From NCBI GenBank assembly GCA_002007465.1, contig LNAC01000348.1:921662-985661 (forward strand): a stretch of 64,000 bases of DNA. The letters run 5' to 3'. The stretch's first letter is position 1. The number at the start of each line of letters is the position of its first letter. This DNA is from Ailurus styani. Taxonomy: Eukaryota; Chordata; Mammalia; Carnivora; Ailuridae. The notes under the pieces are model-generated. The model was not told the DNA's origin. It did no database searches and saw nothing but the letters and a program-made list of their open reading frames with translations. Positions 29,050 through 44,599 of the stretch are shown here, piece by piece. The translations under genes and the position numbers were made by a program.

Positions 29050-29265
29050 GGGCGCCTGGGTGGCTCAGTGGGTTAAAGCCTCTGCTTTCGGCTCAGGTCA
29101 TGATCTCAGCGTCCTGGGATCGAGGCCCGCATCGGGCTCTCTGCTCAGCAGGGAGCCTGCTTCCTCCTCTCCCTGTCTCTCTGCCTGCCTCTCTGCCTAC
29201 TTGTAATCTCTCTCTCTGTGTCAAATGAATAAATAAAATCTTTAAAATAAATAAATATATAAATA
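29050..29265 (+). mobile_element. CAN-SINE in L1 tail
   Basis: A near-consensus copy is inserted in the A-rich tail of the preceding L1. The 12-bp TSD 'aataaattttta' can be seen at 29038-29049 and again just after the SINE tail. Confidence 0.92.
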
Positions 29266-29959
29266 AATAAATTTTTAAAAATGAATAAATAAATATAATA
29301 CCCTATTCAAGGGCCTTCAAGAATATGAAATTTTGGATAGCTAGAGTTACCTTTCTAAAGGTAAACCTTTAGCTATTTTTAATGGAGATCTCTGTAAAAT
29401 GATTTTTATATTTCTCTGACATATAAAAACTATATGAAATGCAAGTAATTTTCTCTGGTGATCTTAAAACTGAAAACCAACCATTCAGTATTAACAAACT
29501 GTGCTTATTTCAGAATTTACTTTAATATTTTATATGTAATAAATCATAATACCAATGGATATGATTTATATACATAATTGTTATATACAGAAAAAGTAGT
29601 TATATATTAATATGTATAATTATATATAAGTTATATATAATTTGTTTGTACATATCTTATATATGATTTAAAGAAAAATAAAATAAATACCAGGCTCCAT
29701 GAAACAGTATTACCACCAGTATCACCAAAGCTTCCTGTTTGTGCCTCCTAGATCCCAAAACCAAAAAGGTGTTAAACATTCTTTCTTGCTTTTTTTTAAA
29801 TCAGATATATGTAACCTTAAACAATACATAATACACAGAGAAGTTATAATTTATAAACTTTTATAATGGAGTAATTAGGCATGCAGCTGGTTTCTTCTTT
29901 TTTTGTTTTGTTTTTTTATTTAAGATTCATCCCTGGTGGTAGGCATATCAATATTGTAT

Positions 29960-30880
29960 CTTTTTTTTTTTTGCTTTATTTGCATGCGAACATGCCACAA
30001 TTTATTTATCCATTCTACTGTGAGTAAACATTTGGGTTGCATCTGGATTTTTGCTAATATTAATGCTACTACTGTGAACATTCCTAAATGTGGTTCCTGA
30101 GTTTCTCTACAACACTGGTTCTCAAACTTCAGCATCGATCAGAATTTCACCTTGAAGGCTTGTTGTAATACAGACTGCTGGGCCCCAATCCTCAAAGTTT
30201 CTGAGTGAGTAGGTCTAGAATGGGATCTGAGAATTTACATTTCTAACTAATTCCCCTGTGATGATGATGCAGTTGGTCTGGGGATCACACTCTGAAAGCC
30301 ACTGCTCTAGGACAGTGGTTTTCAAATTTTATGGCTTTAGTGTCCACTCTTTAAAATTAGAGAACCTCAAAAAGCTTTTGCAGGGGTGGGTTATAGCAAT
30401 CATTCTATCATAAGTCATACAGTCTCTGGAAACTTCTACTGTATACTTGTACATGAGAATGAAAAAGACAACTAGGTCTTAGTATTATTACAAATATGGT
30501 TCTGACCCTAAAAACTCCATAAAAGGATCCCAGCATCGATCCGTAGCCATATTCTGAGAACCCATACGCGAGGGTAAATATCTCGAAGTGAAATTATTAA
30601 ATCTAAGGCAGAAACCTGTTCAACCTGACTAGGTAACAACAAATTACCCTCCAAAATGAGTGTATCAACTAATAAACTCCCACCAGCAGTCTGTACTTTC
30701 CTGTTACTACACATACTCATCAAACTGGGTACTAGAAAACTTCTACATTTCTACTTATAAGGTGGATATAAAATAGTATCTTATTGTGATTTTAACTTTC
30801 ATTTTCCTGATTATTAGGTTGGCAAGTTTTTTTTCACACAGACTTTCTGGCAATAATTTTTATTATTAAGTTCTTCTTTT
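29960..30880 (-). repeat. Old antisense L1, split by MER5
   Basis: The segments 'atttatccattctactgtg', 'acatttgggttgcatctgg', 'gtgaacattcc' and, after the MER5 copy, 'ctcccaccagcagtctgta' and 'ttgtgattttaactttcatt' are the antisense 3' region of old L1 elements. Confidence 0.65.
30113..30306 (+). repeat. MER5A-like DNA transposon
   Basis: It starts 'cactggttctcaaac', contains 'tacagactgctgggcccc' and 'ctgagaatttacatttctaa', and ends 'gaaagccactgctc'. The terminal parts are inverted-repeat like, so it is a near-complete copy of the non-autonomous hAT element. Confidence 0.85.
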
Positions 30881-31642
30881 TATTATCTCCTTTTGCCCCT
30901 TTTCAATACTTTGAAAAGATGTGGCTAGACAGCTTTATTTCACCCAACCTGAAACTCAGCTGTCATTTGAAATGTTTCATTATCTATTTCTATCTGGATT
31001 ATTGCTCTTGTATATTTCTAGGCTGAATGGTTTCATACTATGTGTGTATTCAGAATTCCTAATATGCTTAATCCAGTCACCTCTGATATAGGAAAAATTT
31101 AAATGTATCTCATTAAAAAAAAATTTTTTTCTTGGCATCCCAGATGCCAAAAGTACTGAGCTGTATCAGAGTTTTTCACACTGTGATCCACAAGAAAGCC
31201 TCAGGAGCACCCCACACATTATTTTCTTTTCCATTTTAATTCCTCCCCATCTTCTCCCCAATCCTTTGACTGTATAAACCAGGGAGTTCCAAATGAAGTT
31301 TCATGTAAAGAAATATTACATTACTAATTTAAAAATATCTTTTGAACAATCACTGCTATAATTTTCCTTAAAAAATCAAAACAAGCAACAAATACAAACC
31401 ACATGAAATTGGTTACAAATTAAGCATAAAAACATTTCACATTTCAAAGAATGTGATTTTACATTAAACTTTGTAACTTCAGAGGCCTTTTATCAGAAGA
31501 AATTAGTGTATATTAGATTAACAATTAAACCTTTGTATTACCACCTACAACCTAATAACTATAAAAGGTAGCAGTCTAACAGAGGAGTTTATTATGAATA
31601 AGAAGACTAAATTAAATCACTCCAGTGGTTATGCAATCTCAC

Positions 31643-31723
31643 CTATCACAGTGTTCACGGGGAGAAGTGGTGGAAGAGGTGGTGCTGGTGGAGCTCCAGA
31701 AGGAGGAGGGACAGAAATGTTTT
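31643..31723 (-). CDS. ABI1: ABI1 exon: PPPSGAPPAPP segment
   Basis: This 81-nt exon is phase 1 at both ends (acceptor 'actag', donor 'gtgaga'). It encodes 26 whole codons, NISVPPPSGAPPAPPLP to NTVI, a PxxP-rich SH3/WW ligand-type segment. Relative to my recollection of the 508-residue human isoform, one alanine after TVI is absent here. That exactly explains a 507-residue equivalent. Confidence 0.95.
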
Positions 31724-33082
<1,359 letters not shown>

Positions 33083-33759
33083 TTATGATGTGTGTGTTAA
33101 GTATATAAAACAAAAAGTTTATAAAACTATTCAATACAATTTTAACCCTAATATACTTAAAGTGGTTCTTGTGTTTTACTCTACTTCTCAAACTACTGGA
33201 AATCAGTATAGTCATAACATAGTACACAGAACCATCAGAAGAGATCATCCTATTGAGAAATGAATGACCAATATAATCTTGTAGTACAATGACCCAATGA
33301 AAGTTTATTTAAAACCTACTATGAAAATCAGTAACTAAAGCAGACAAGAACCATGTTGCCAGGAAGCTCACAGCTGAAAATGGGAAAAGAGACGTTAAAA
33401 AACAGCATGATGGATGCCACAAAAGAAAATGTACAAGATGTTACAGAAGTTAATAAAAAGTGAAACCAGTTTTAGTTTGGAATTAATACCAAAATCTCTA
33501 TCCCATCTCAAAGAATGGTGATAAAACAGGGAAACTTTCTGGAAAATGACCAAACCACCACCACCACCACCAATAAATGTGAAGCTTCAGCATGGGGCAT
33601 TCTAGAAGAATCGATACTGTTAAACTCTAACCAATTCCTTACTATTCTAATTCCTATGGATTTACTGTCCGTTTAGGCATACGACCTCACACTATAGAGC
33701 TGTTTTAGTAACATGTGCATGTATGTGTAACCATACTGTCTTAGGAATCAACATCATTG

Positions 33760-33956
33760 GGCAACTGGGTGGCTCAGTGGGTTTAAAGCCTCTGCCTTCG
33801 GCTCAGGTCATGATCTCAGGGTCCTGGGATTGAGTCCTGCATCGGGTTCCCTGCTCAGCGGGGAGCCTGCTTCCTCCTCTCTCTGCCTACCTCTCTGCCT
33901 ACTTGTAATCTCTCTCTGTCAAATAAATAAATAAAATCTTTAAAAAAAAAAAAATT
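33760..33956 (+). mobile_element. CAN-SINE with TSD
   Basis: A complete copy has a 10-bp TSD 'aacatcattg' at 33750-33759 and 33957-33966 and an A-tail of about 13 bases. Confidence 0.94.
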
Positions 33957-34249
33957 AACATCATTGTTGCAACAGCCCCAGAAAATGAAGAGAGCTAAGA
34001 CCTGTGCTGCTTAGATAAAATTTTTTCTCCAATATTATAATTACATTATCATATGTTAATGGCAGAAAGAGAGAGCAAGCTGTTTATATACCATAAATAG
34101 CTCGAATGTGGCCTCTCCCTAGTCCCTCAAGCCAGGTGATCAATATCCTGCTTTATGCCAGCACTGCATCACAGACATAGGAAGTTTTTGTACTTATGAT
34201 GCTCTCCTATAATTATTGGCTTATATACCCTGTTTCTCACATGAAAATT

Positions 34250-34585
34250 TGGGTTAGAAAATTACAGCCCATGGACCAAATCTGGCCCCTGGTCCAATTT
34301 TTACAACCTGTGAGCTAAGAGAGAATATTCTTTTCATTTTTAAATAGTTGAAAAAAACTGAACGAGGAATAATATTTTAAGACACATTAAAATTATATGA
34401 AATTCAAACTTCAGTTCCATATGCAAAGTCTGACTGGAATGCAGCCATGCTCATTCATTTATGTGTTGTCCATGCTGCTTCCATGCTGCAATGACAGAGC
34501 AGAGTAATTGCAAGAGACCATATGGCCCACAAATCCTAAAATATTAACAATCTGGCCTTTTATTAAGAAGTTTGTCGATCTCCTA
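34250..34585 (+). repeat. Old interspersed repeat (DNA-transposon-like)
   Basis: The motifs 'cagcccatggaccaaatctg', 'acaacctgtgagctaag', 'catgctcattcatttatg' and 'agaccatatggcccacaaa' match the same family as 18262-18460. Here it is more complete. Confidence 0.6.
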
Positions 34586-35089
34586 TTCTAACAGAATGAG
34601 CTTCTAGAAAATTAAACTATATCTTATGGGCATATCCCTAGTACCTAATGAAGTAACTCTTAGTAACTGGTTGTTGAATATAATTAAACTATGAATACTT
34701 CCACTAGAGAGAAAAACCATGCTTTGAATTATTATTCAAAAACAAACACACACACACACACAATTTTGTCCTCATTGAGCCTGACCTGATACATTAACTG
34801 CAGATATCAATATAATAATTTATTTACTAACAGTACCAATAACAACAAACTTCCATTACACAGCACCTAAGAGGCTTGACATACCCTACTTAACTGAATC
34901 CCCCCAAAATGATTTTGCTAAATTTATCTAATATACCAACCTAAAAGTCAAGGTAAAGAGAGGTTCCTTGCTAAGTTATTAAGTGATATAAAACAGAAGA
35001 ATAAAATAAAGCTATAAAGTTAAGCCAATAATAACAATAATAATAAAATAAATTAAGCTATACAATAAATTTGTCTGACTTTATAAAAG

Positions 35090-35320
35090 TACCCAAACAC
35101 GGAGTGACTACTTCTCAGGGAAAGAAAGTAGAGGCTATAGTTGGGAAAGGGCCTAAGGAGGACCGTCAGGGTTTCTGGTAATATTAATTTTCTGATCTGG
35201 GGATGGTTATGTAGGTGTGTTCAATTTGTATTAAACCATCAAGTTGTATACTTAATATACTGTATGCTTTTCTGAATGTATGTCATGCTCCATAATCAAG
35301 TTTTTAAAAAATTCACTGCA
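35090..35320 (+). repeat. L1 3'-end fragment
   Basis: The segment 'ctgatctggggatggttatg' followed by 'taggtgtgttcaatttgt', 'accatcaagttgtatactta' and 'tgtatgtcatgctccataa' resembles the 3' end of old L1M elements. Confidence 0.6.
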
Positions 35321-35806
35321 GAAGTGATTTCTACAACTTTTTTTTTAAAACAACTTACATATTCTAGTATATCAACTCTCTACCAAATTCTTCTTCAGCT
35401 TTAAGGTGTCTTTTTTCTTCCAATCTCATAAAGTTTAAATCATATTGTATAATTTCTGATACTTCACCTTTTATGCAAAAATATTTAAGAGTGGTTGCCT
35501 CAATCTTTTTTAAATAACTGTTTTAAAAAATACTCTTTAGGCCTTGATCCAAATATACATTTATACTTCCATCAAAAAGAAAACATGGTGGCAAATCTAC
35601 AATTAGTATAAACCTATTTAAAACCTAAAAAACAGAGGAATTATGGCATAAAATTATTTATAGAAACACATACAACATTATTACCCCTTATCTTTTATAT
35701 TTTGTATTAGCATTAGAGCAATGCTTTGCTCAGTAACTTTATAGGAGTCTGTCACCAGTCAATAACCCCCACTTGCAGATAATCAAAGACTCAACCTGAA
35801 GGTTTA

Positions 35807-37300
<1,494 letters not shown>

Positions 37301-38026
37301 CTAAAATGTGGAAAGAAAAGCTTTTATTTTTACATCAAATTGTTCTGTTGGTGTTTTGGCACCATGTATTATTATTTTTTTAATATCAGAATATGAAGTA
37401 AGGATTCCCAGACAGTTTTAATAACAGACTTTGGTACTACATTTTAAAAAATCAAGAAACGACCTGCACTTGGCTTTTCTCCTACTACCTTGTGCTATTC
37501 ATAACAATTTATAGCAAATACAGGTGTGATTATTGGATTTTCTACATTATTTTATTGTTAAACATGTTCACTGAGATTAAACTTATCTGCATTCAAATAC
37601 TGGATTTCCCCAAATTTTTTAGATGTGTACATGAATAAAAACTATAGATCTCAGTGTCAACTTGCTAAAGTATTCATTAAGATAAAAATCATCTTTATCT
37701 TAACAATTCAGTAACAAAGTCATGTATGTCTGGAAAACCTCCTAATTGTAAGTCAATAAAAGCAAGGCAACTATCAAAAAATGAGCAAAGCAATAAATGT
37801 TAGCAAAATTAATGTTCCTATATAAATGCAGATGTCAATATATCTTTGATATATTAACACATCCAAGCTAAATGTTGCTGATTTGAACTGAGTTTATTTA
37901 ATCTACATAAATTCTATGGGAAAAAAGCAGACAGACATAGGAAGAGTTTTCAACTTTTAGTGGCTCTGCAGCCTCTATCAATATAGAGGGAATACTGTGG
38001 ATCAAATGATAAGTAGTATCTCTTAC
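37301..38026 (-). other. ABI1: ABI1 intron
   Basis: A 726-nt AT-rich intron between the microexon and the next exon. No repeat was recognised. Confidence 0.85.
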
Positions 38027-38041
38027 CTTGGCTTTTAGCCA
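38027..38041 (-). CDS. ABI1: ABI1 15-nt microexon (WLKAK)
   Basis: Fifteen bases encode W-L-K-A-K in phase 0. They lie between an acceptor ending 'cgtaaag' after a long pyrimidine tract and a consensus donor 'gtaaga'. Human ABI1 has the same five residues between GHGVK and HGNN, and isoforms without them are known. A TGC lies within the tract just upstream of the acceptor, a motif associated with neuronal microexon regulators. The microexon is too short for ordinary ORF detection. It adds two basic residues between the homeodomain-homologous region and the proline-rich region. Confidence 0.93.
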
Positions 38042-38531
38042 CTTTACGTTGGCAAAAAAAGGGGGGGAAAAAGTAGAAATTAATTCTAAATAAATTATAT
38101 CTGATAGGACACGTTTACATTTATAGTTATTCAATTTATGTTAATACGCTTTTACCCAGCCATATTTCAAATATTTTATAAAGAAAAAATATCCATAAGC
38201 AATAGGGGAATATTCACCTGTATCAAATATTTTTTCAAAAGAATATATTCATAAGGAAACCACCACTTAATTATGCCGATCTCATGCAGGTCCAGGATTG
38301 TCTTAGGTTGGTATTTTATCCTATGAAACTAATCCAACTGAATCACAGATGATAAACAACGATTTAAACACAAACACCTAACACATACAATGTAAGGCTA
38401 CTTTAACACATCAGTGTACAAGACCTAAGGCTTTACTGAACAATCAATGCCCAAGTATTCATTAGATGACTGGTAAACAGTATTTTAAAAACTGATAAAA
38501 CTGTAAATGTTAAAGTTCAAAATCACATGTT

Positions 38532-38581
38532 ACCTGAGCTGAAGGCAGAGGCTTTAACCCACTGAGCCACTCAGGCGCCCC
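38532..38581 (-). mobile_element. CAN-SINE head fragment
   Basis: Only the tRNA-like head is present, reading 'ctgagctgaaggcagaggct' to 'gccactcaggcgcccc'. The CT-rich part and the tail are missing, which is unusual for an element integrated 3' end first. Confidence 0.85.
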
Positions 38582-39342
38582 AAATACTAACTTATTCTAA
38601 ACTTAGAAATACTCTAAATATGACCACACATCTTCCCTCATTTGTTTTTTCAAATGAACAAGAAAAAAAAATAGCATTCAAGTATAAACTGATCTTAAGT
38701 GAAAGAATGAATGGAGAATTTGGGAATAAAAATTCTAGCTGAACTCTGCTACTATGCAATAATGGCGTAACCTTTAACCTTATATGGAGCTCCACCTCCT
38801 CTATCACACATGTATTTATGTATACAGAAGTGTTTGAGTTTGAGAGTGTTAGAAGAAAATAATCTCTGTATTTTACAGCTTAAAATACTGCAATTGTTAG
38901 CAACCTACAAGATTTTTCCACTTAAATCTCCCCAAAACACAACCAAACTAGACTTATTTCCTTAAAATCTCACTTCATTTCTTTAACATTTATGAATGAA
39001 CCACTTTACCATTTCCCTGGAATCTTAGGTTGAAAACAATAGAATTCTCTTTGATTCCGATCTTCTGGCCCTAAGTAAATCATAAGCTTTGTATACCACA
39101 CGTGCTGAAAGTCTGTTAAGGCCAGCCAATCCTTTCTTTGATATATGACTCAATAGCTTAACTCCTTTAATACAAGTGAAACCTTTAAAAATTACATATT
39201 GTAAATCTTTAGTGTCTCCACTAATAAAATGTAACAACTCCTAGATCACATGGTCTTTTGAGGTTTAAAAAGACATACACTGAATGTCGGTCCTTTGTAA
39301 ATTATGAACCAGGCTATAAAGCTGTTAGTTAAAAATAAATTT

Positions 39343-39527
39343 AGGGAAATCTGGGTGGCTTAGTTGGTTAAGCATCTACCTTCAGTTCAGGTCACGATCC
39401 CAGGATCCTGGGACTCAGCCCTGCCTTGCGTTGGGCTCCCTGCTCAACAGGGGAGTCTACTTCTCCCTCCCCTTCCTAACACCTCCACCCCACTTGTGGT
39501 CTCTCTCTTTAAAATCTTTTAAAAAAA
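39343..39527 (+). mobile_element. CAN-SINE, diverged
   Basis: This + strand copy has substitutions in the head ('ctgggtggcttagttggtta'). It is flanked by an imperfect A/T-rich repeat that may be its TSD. Confidence 0.88.
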
Positions 39528-40045
39528 TTTAAACGTCTCTCCTCTAAGTTTTCAGGTCTTCTCTAGTCTATAGCTTACTCTGAAAACTTGTGCTCTCTTA
39601 TAAGGTTCATCTTCTTTACATTCTCCTTTATGTATGTAATTCTAGTAGTTTCCTTACACTAGGATTCTCTTACCCATATCTTACACTGTTTCCAAAAGTC
39701 AAACCAGACTTAAGGTATTTTTTTCGATATTTTTAATTCCTACCAACTTATGTGTAACCATTTATTTCACAGCATAAAATGCCTTAACATTAATATTATT
39801 TAAATAATACATCACAAAAGAAAATATGATGGAATATTAATTTCAGAGTGTAGAAACGTTAACATGAAATTTGGCAGCTGTAAGAAGAAATACTAATATA
39901 TTTGGATACAATTTTTAATCTGTATATATATTTTTAAAATATCCAAACATCAAAGTCAAAAGTCAAACAGCAGCATGAAGAAATATATGCCAATACATAA
40001 GAAGCTCATTTCCTTAACAGAAAAAAACAAAACAAAACAAAACTC

Positions 40046-40237
40046 GGGGCGCCTGGGTGGCTCAGTTGTTAAGTGGCTGCTTTCGGCTCAGGTCGTGATC
40101 CCAGGGTCCTGGGATCGAGTCCCGCATCCAGCTCCCTGCTCGGTGGGAGGCCTGCTTCTCCCCCTCCCACACACCTGCTTGTGTTCCCTTTCTCGCTGAG
40201 TCTCTCTCTGTCAAATAAATAAAAAATCTTAAAAAAA
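40046..40237 (+). mobile_element. CAN-SINE
   Basis: A full copy is flanked on both sides by A-rich 'aacaaaacaaaa' sequence, probably target and tail. Confidence 0.92.
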
Positions 40238-40302
40238 CAAAACAAACAAAAAACCTGACCTATCAGTAGGAAAACAAACTTCTAATAGAAAAGTGGTAGA
40301 CA

Positions 40303-40503
40303 GGGGCGCCTGGGTGGCTCAATGGGTTAAAGCCTCTGCCTTTGGCTCAGGTCATGATCTCAGGGTCCTGGGATAGAGCCCTGCATCGGGCTCCCTGCTC
40401 AGCAGGGAGCCTGCTTCCTCTTCTCTCTCTGCCTGCCTCTCTGCCTACTTGTGATCTCTCTCTCAAATAAATAAATAAAATCTTTAAAAAAAAAAAAAAA
40501 GAA
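40303..40503 (+). mobile_element. CAN-SINE, young with 16-bp TSD
   Basis: A near-consensus copy has a perfect 16-bp TSD 'agaaaagtggtagaca' at 40287-40302 and 40504-40519. It lies only about 65 bp from the preceding SINE. Confidence 0.97.
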
Positions 40504-40840
40504 AGAAAAGTGGTAGACAAAAGATAAGAAAATAATTCTAAAACTATAACTTATAACTTCTCGCTTTTCCTTCTCATAATTTTGGCCCTAGCATTTTTTC
40601 ATTAACTACTATCCTAACTTCTGACCTTCACATACCTCTAACTGTGCTCTAGAAATATTTAATTAAGCTGGAAATGATCTTTCAGAGAAATCAGAAAACA
40701 GGAGAAATAGAGTGGCGAGGAGACAACTGGGGAAAAAGTAATTGTGTATATATTTGTACATCACAGAAACAAAATATGGACAAATATGCCACCTATCAGC
40801 TTCTAAGATATATTGTTCTCATAGGTCACGTGCCCTCTTT

Positions 40841-41025
40841 TTTCTTTTTTTAAAGATTTTATTTATTTATTTGACCGAGAGAGAGCATAAGAGGGGAGAA
40901 GATCAGAGGGAGACGCAGACTCCCCATGGAGCTGGGAGCCCGATGCTGGACTCGATCCCAGGACTCCGGGATCATGACCTGAGCCAAAGGCAGTTGTTTA
41001 AGCAACTGAGCCACCCAGACGCCCC
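40841..41025 (-). mobile_element. CAN-SINE
   Basis: An antisense copy runs from 'ttaaagattttatttattta' to 'gccacccagacgcccc', moderately diverged. Confidence 0.92.
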
Positions 41026-41084
41026 TAAACTCAGTATTTTAATAAAGTAAAAAAATAAAAATAAAAATAAAAAATAACCTGTAC

Positions 41085-41185
41085 AATATAAACATACTTA
41101 GTGTCACAGAGCTATACACTTAAAATATTAAATGGTAAATTTTATGTATATTCTGCCACAATGAAAAAAAGTTAAAAAAAGAAAA
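41085..41185 (+). repeat. L1 3'-end fragment
   Basis: The segment 'gagctatacacttaaaata' followed by 'aatggtaaattttatgtata' matches the terminal part of old L1 elements. Confidence 0.55.
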
Positions 41186-42709
41186 AACTGATGTCAATAT
41201 CCATATTACAGAAAGTAGGTTGCCAACATCTGCATACTTTCAATATATACTATGCAGGATTTACATTTCTCATTTATACATATATGATGAAATAGTTTCG
41301 TTTTCTCACCCAAAATTTCCTTGTAAAATTTGCTTTTACCTTCTACTCTGCTAAGGTACTATGTATTAAACTATTAAATTGTTAGTGGAGGGATAATACA
41401 GGATAGTCACTTCTAAGATGGTGACTGAATATTCTTAATGCATGCATATTGTTTTGAAAGAAAGAAAACTCAAGACTAGGCCAAAGGGGAAGAAGTGAGT
41501 ACAAGTGTGTGTGTGTGTGTGCACACATGCATGCATAGGTATATGTGTATATTTATAAATTTTAATCCCAAGGCAGTTAATACAAAGAGTTCTTTCAGAC
41601 TCTTAATATTCAAATCCTGTAGCTCAATCTAGTCTAAGATATCTTAAATTAAAATTGAATTTAAGCTCTTTTACAAGCCTAGCCACATCCCCTGGGTAAA
41701 AATATAAGAAACAAACAAGTAGCCTCCTCGACATTTGGTGTGTTCCAACTTTACATCTAGCTTCCAAGCATGACAGTAAAAGGAAGATTCCAATAATGTC
41801 CAAGGAAGAGTAGAATAAAAGTCAGTATTGTCAGTCAGCTATATTCCCCTCTTGATCAGGAACCCCAAATAATTCATAATGCAACAGATCCAGCAATAGC
41901 ACCTGTCAGATCAGACAGTTAGGGAGAGCTTCAAGATTCTAGTTGATTCCTAAAAATTCATTGTAACAATTGCGAAAACCAGATACAAAATCAAATAATG
42001 GTCCTCTAGGAAAGGAACTACCAAATTTCAGAGGAATCGTTTATCCTGAGCAAAAATGGCTAAAGAATTCAGGTCACTCAGTATGTTTGCAAAATGACCC
42101 ACAAATACCTAAGAAGTTGACAGGCTACCAATATCCTTCAAGAGCAACTAATTCTGCCATACTAAAAAATGAACACGGGCAACAAATAATCTCTCTTCTA
42201 AAAGCCTATTGGGGAAGGGAAGGGGGAAGAGGAGAGGATGATACACAAAACAAAATACAATTTTTTATTTTCCTTAAGTTGCTAGAATTATAGCCACATG
42301 TACATAGATGCACTAATATATATATACATATTTTGAAACAAAAGATTTAAAGTATTTACAAATTTTTTTCTAAACCAACTCTGTAAAGCACATAATTTTT
42401 TAAAAATTTTTAAATATTCATTCAGTAGTAAAAGCAAGACATGGTCTTCAAAATAAAATTTGTAATATTGGTGTAGGATTCAAATGGCTTAAATGATGAA
42501 CAGCCATGTTAAGTTTTATTATCTTCTTAAATACAGCCTATTCCACAGATAAAATTCTGCCTCAAGCTTAGTTTAATATTAAATAACCGTTCTTGGAAAA
42601 TTGTAATGCTAGTTACTAGCTAACAGAACCTATGAAGAAAATTATTTTTATTACCCTATTTCCTATCTGAAATATTTACTGGATAAATTATTTCAAGTTA
42701 ATACAATTA

Positions 42710-43009
<300 letters not shown>

Positions 43010-43307
43010 CTATTTTCTAGCAAATACTGTATCTTTCCCCTTAAAATTAAGGAAATAGTATCCCTGAGGCTCAAAACAGGGAATATCTAAAGATGATTAA
43101 AAGCACCAACTGATTTAATGGATTTGGTTCCAAGACAATTTCCAGGAAAGCAATTTTCATTCCTAAAACTCAGCGTGTACAGAAAGAGAGGGAGGTCCTG
43201 CTCCGAGAAGCTTACACTTTATTTACTGGGGATGCAGACCAGGAAGAAAATCAATTAATTACAATACAATGAGGTAAGTACTATAGTAACATAGGCACAG
43301 TGTATTT

Positions 43308-43509
43308 TTTTTTTTAAAGATTTTATTTATTTATTTCACAGAGGGAGAGAGATCACAAGGAGGCAGAGAGACAGGCAGAGAGAGAGAGGGGGAAGCAGGC
43401 TCCCCGCTGAGCAGGGAGCCCGATGCGGGCCTCGATCCCAGGACCCTGAGATCATGACCTGAGCTGAAAGCAGAGGCTTTAACCCACTGAGCCACCCAGG
43501 CGCCCTGCT
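43308..43509 (-). mobile_element. CAN-SINE with TSD
   Basis: A near-consensus antisense copy has a 10-bp TSD 'cagtgtattt' at 43298-43307 and 43510-43519. Confidence 0.95.
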
Positions 43510-43808
43510 CAGTGTATTTAAAATTACTCTGAAGGTGTTCAGAGCCAAGATACCTAACTAGGTTGAGAAGGGCTCACTTAAAGACTTTGTAGAGTCCGTA
43601 GATTTTTAAGGATGAACAGAAGAGGTAAATACAGAAATTATTCAAGGCAATTATTCATGTTGCAGACAAAGGTATAGGAGAAGAGATGGTAGGTTAGAGC
43701 AGAGGTTATGAACTGGCATCATGCAAGCCTACCTAATATTGGCCTTTATTCGTGGCTTAAAAAAAATTTGTTGTTGTTTAGTTGCCAACATTTAAAACTA
43801 TATAGTAG

Positions 43809-43963
43809 GAGTGCCTGGGGGGCTCAGTCAGTTAAGCATCTACCTTCAGCTCAGGCCATGATCCCAGGGTTCTTGGGATCAAGCTCCATGTTGGGGGCCT
43901 TCTCCCTCTCCCCCTTGCTCGTGCTCTATCTCTCCCAAATAAAAATAAATAAGTAAGTGAGTA
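43809..43963 (+). mobile_element. CAN-SINE, host of nested SINE
   Basis: A diverged + strand copy whose 'aagtaagtgagtaagtaaat' tail was the target for the next SINE. Its tail resumes after 44190. Confidence 0.9.
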
Positions 43964-43980
43964 AGTAAATATAAAATCTT

Positions 43981-44190
43981 TTTTTTTTTTAAAGATTTTA
44001 TTTATTTATTTCACAGAGGGAGAGAGATCACAAGGAGGCAGAGAGGCAGGCAGAGAGAGAGGGGGNGAGAGAGGAGGAAGCAGGCTCCCTGCTGAGCAGA
44101 GAGCCCGATGCGGGCCTCGATCCCAGGACCCTGGGATCATGACCTGAGCCGAAGGCAGCGGCTTTAACCCACTGAGCCACCCAGGCGCCC
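43981..44190 (-). mobile_element. CAN-SINE nested in SINE tail
   Basis: A near-consensus antisense copy with a perfect 17-bp TSD 'agtaaatataaaatctt' at 43964-43980 and 44191-44207. The duplicated target is the tail of the older SINE. It contains an N at 44066 within a G-run. Confidence 0.97.
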
Positions 44191-44345
44191 AGTAAATATA
44201 AAATCTTAAAAGAAAAATCCCTCTGGTAGAGGTGTTGAGGATAGACAGGACAAGAGCCCTGGCAATGATAGTAGTCTTGGTGGAGAAGAAGCAAGGATGT
44301 GAACTGAAGAGGGTAGAGGAGTACTGTCAGAAAAAAACAAGTTTA

Positions 44346-44560
44346 GGGCGCCTGGGTGGCTCAGTGGGTTAAAGCCGCTGCCTTCGGCTCAGGTCATGAT
44401 CCCAGGGTCCTGGGATCGAGGCCCACATCGGGCTCTCTGCTCGGCAGGGAGCCTGCTTCCTCCTCTCTCCTCTCTCTCTGCCTGCCTCTCTGCCTACTTG
44501 TAATCTCTCTCTCTGTGTCAAATGAATAAATAAAAAAAAAAAATCTTAAAAAAAAAAAAA
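44346..44560 (+). mobile_element. CAN-SINE, young with 16-bp TSD
   Basis: A near-consensus copy with a perfect 16-bp TSD 'gaaaaaaacaagttta' at 44330-44345 and 44561-44576. Confidence 0.96.
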
Positions 44561-44599
44561 GAAAAAAACAAGTTTAATGTTAATGCTTGTTCAAGAGTC

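Noticed and set aside
29530..29670. AT-rich palindromic stretch as a replication origin or matrix attachment site
   Set aside because: Low-complexity TATA/ATAT runs are common in these introns and nothing specific supports a function.
33555..33575. (CAC)n tract as a coding His/Pro repeat
   Set aside because: It lies mid-intron without splice sites or an open frame linked to ABI1.
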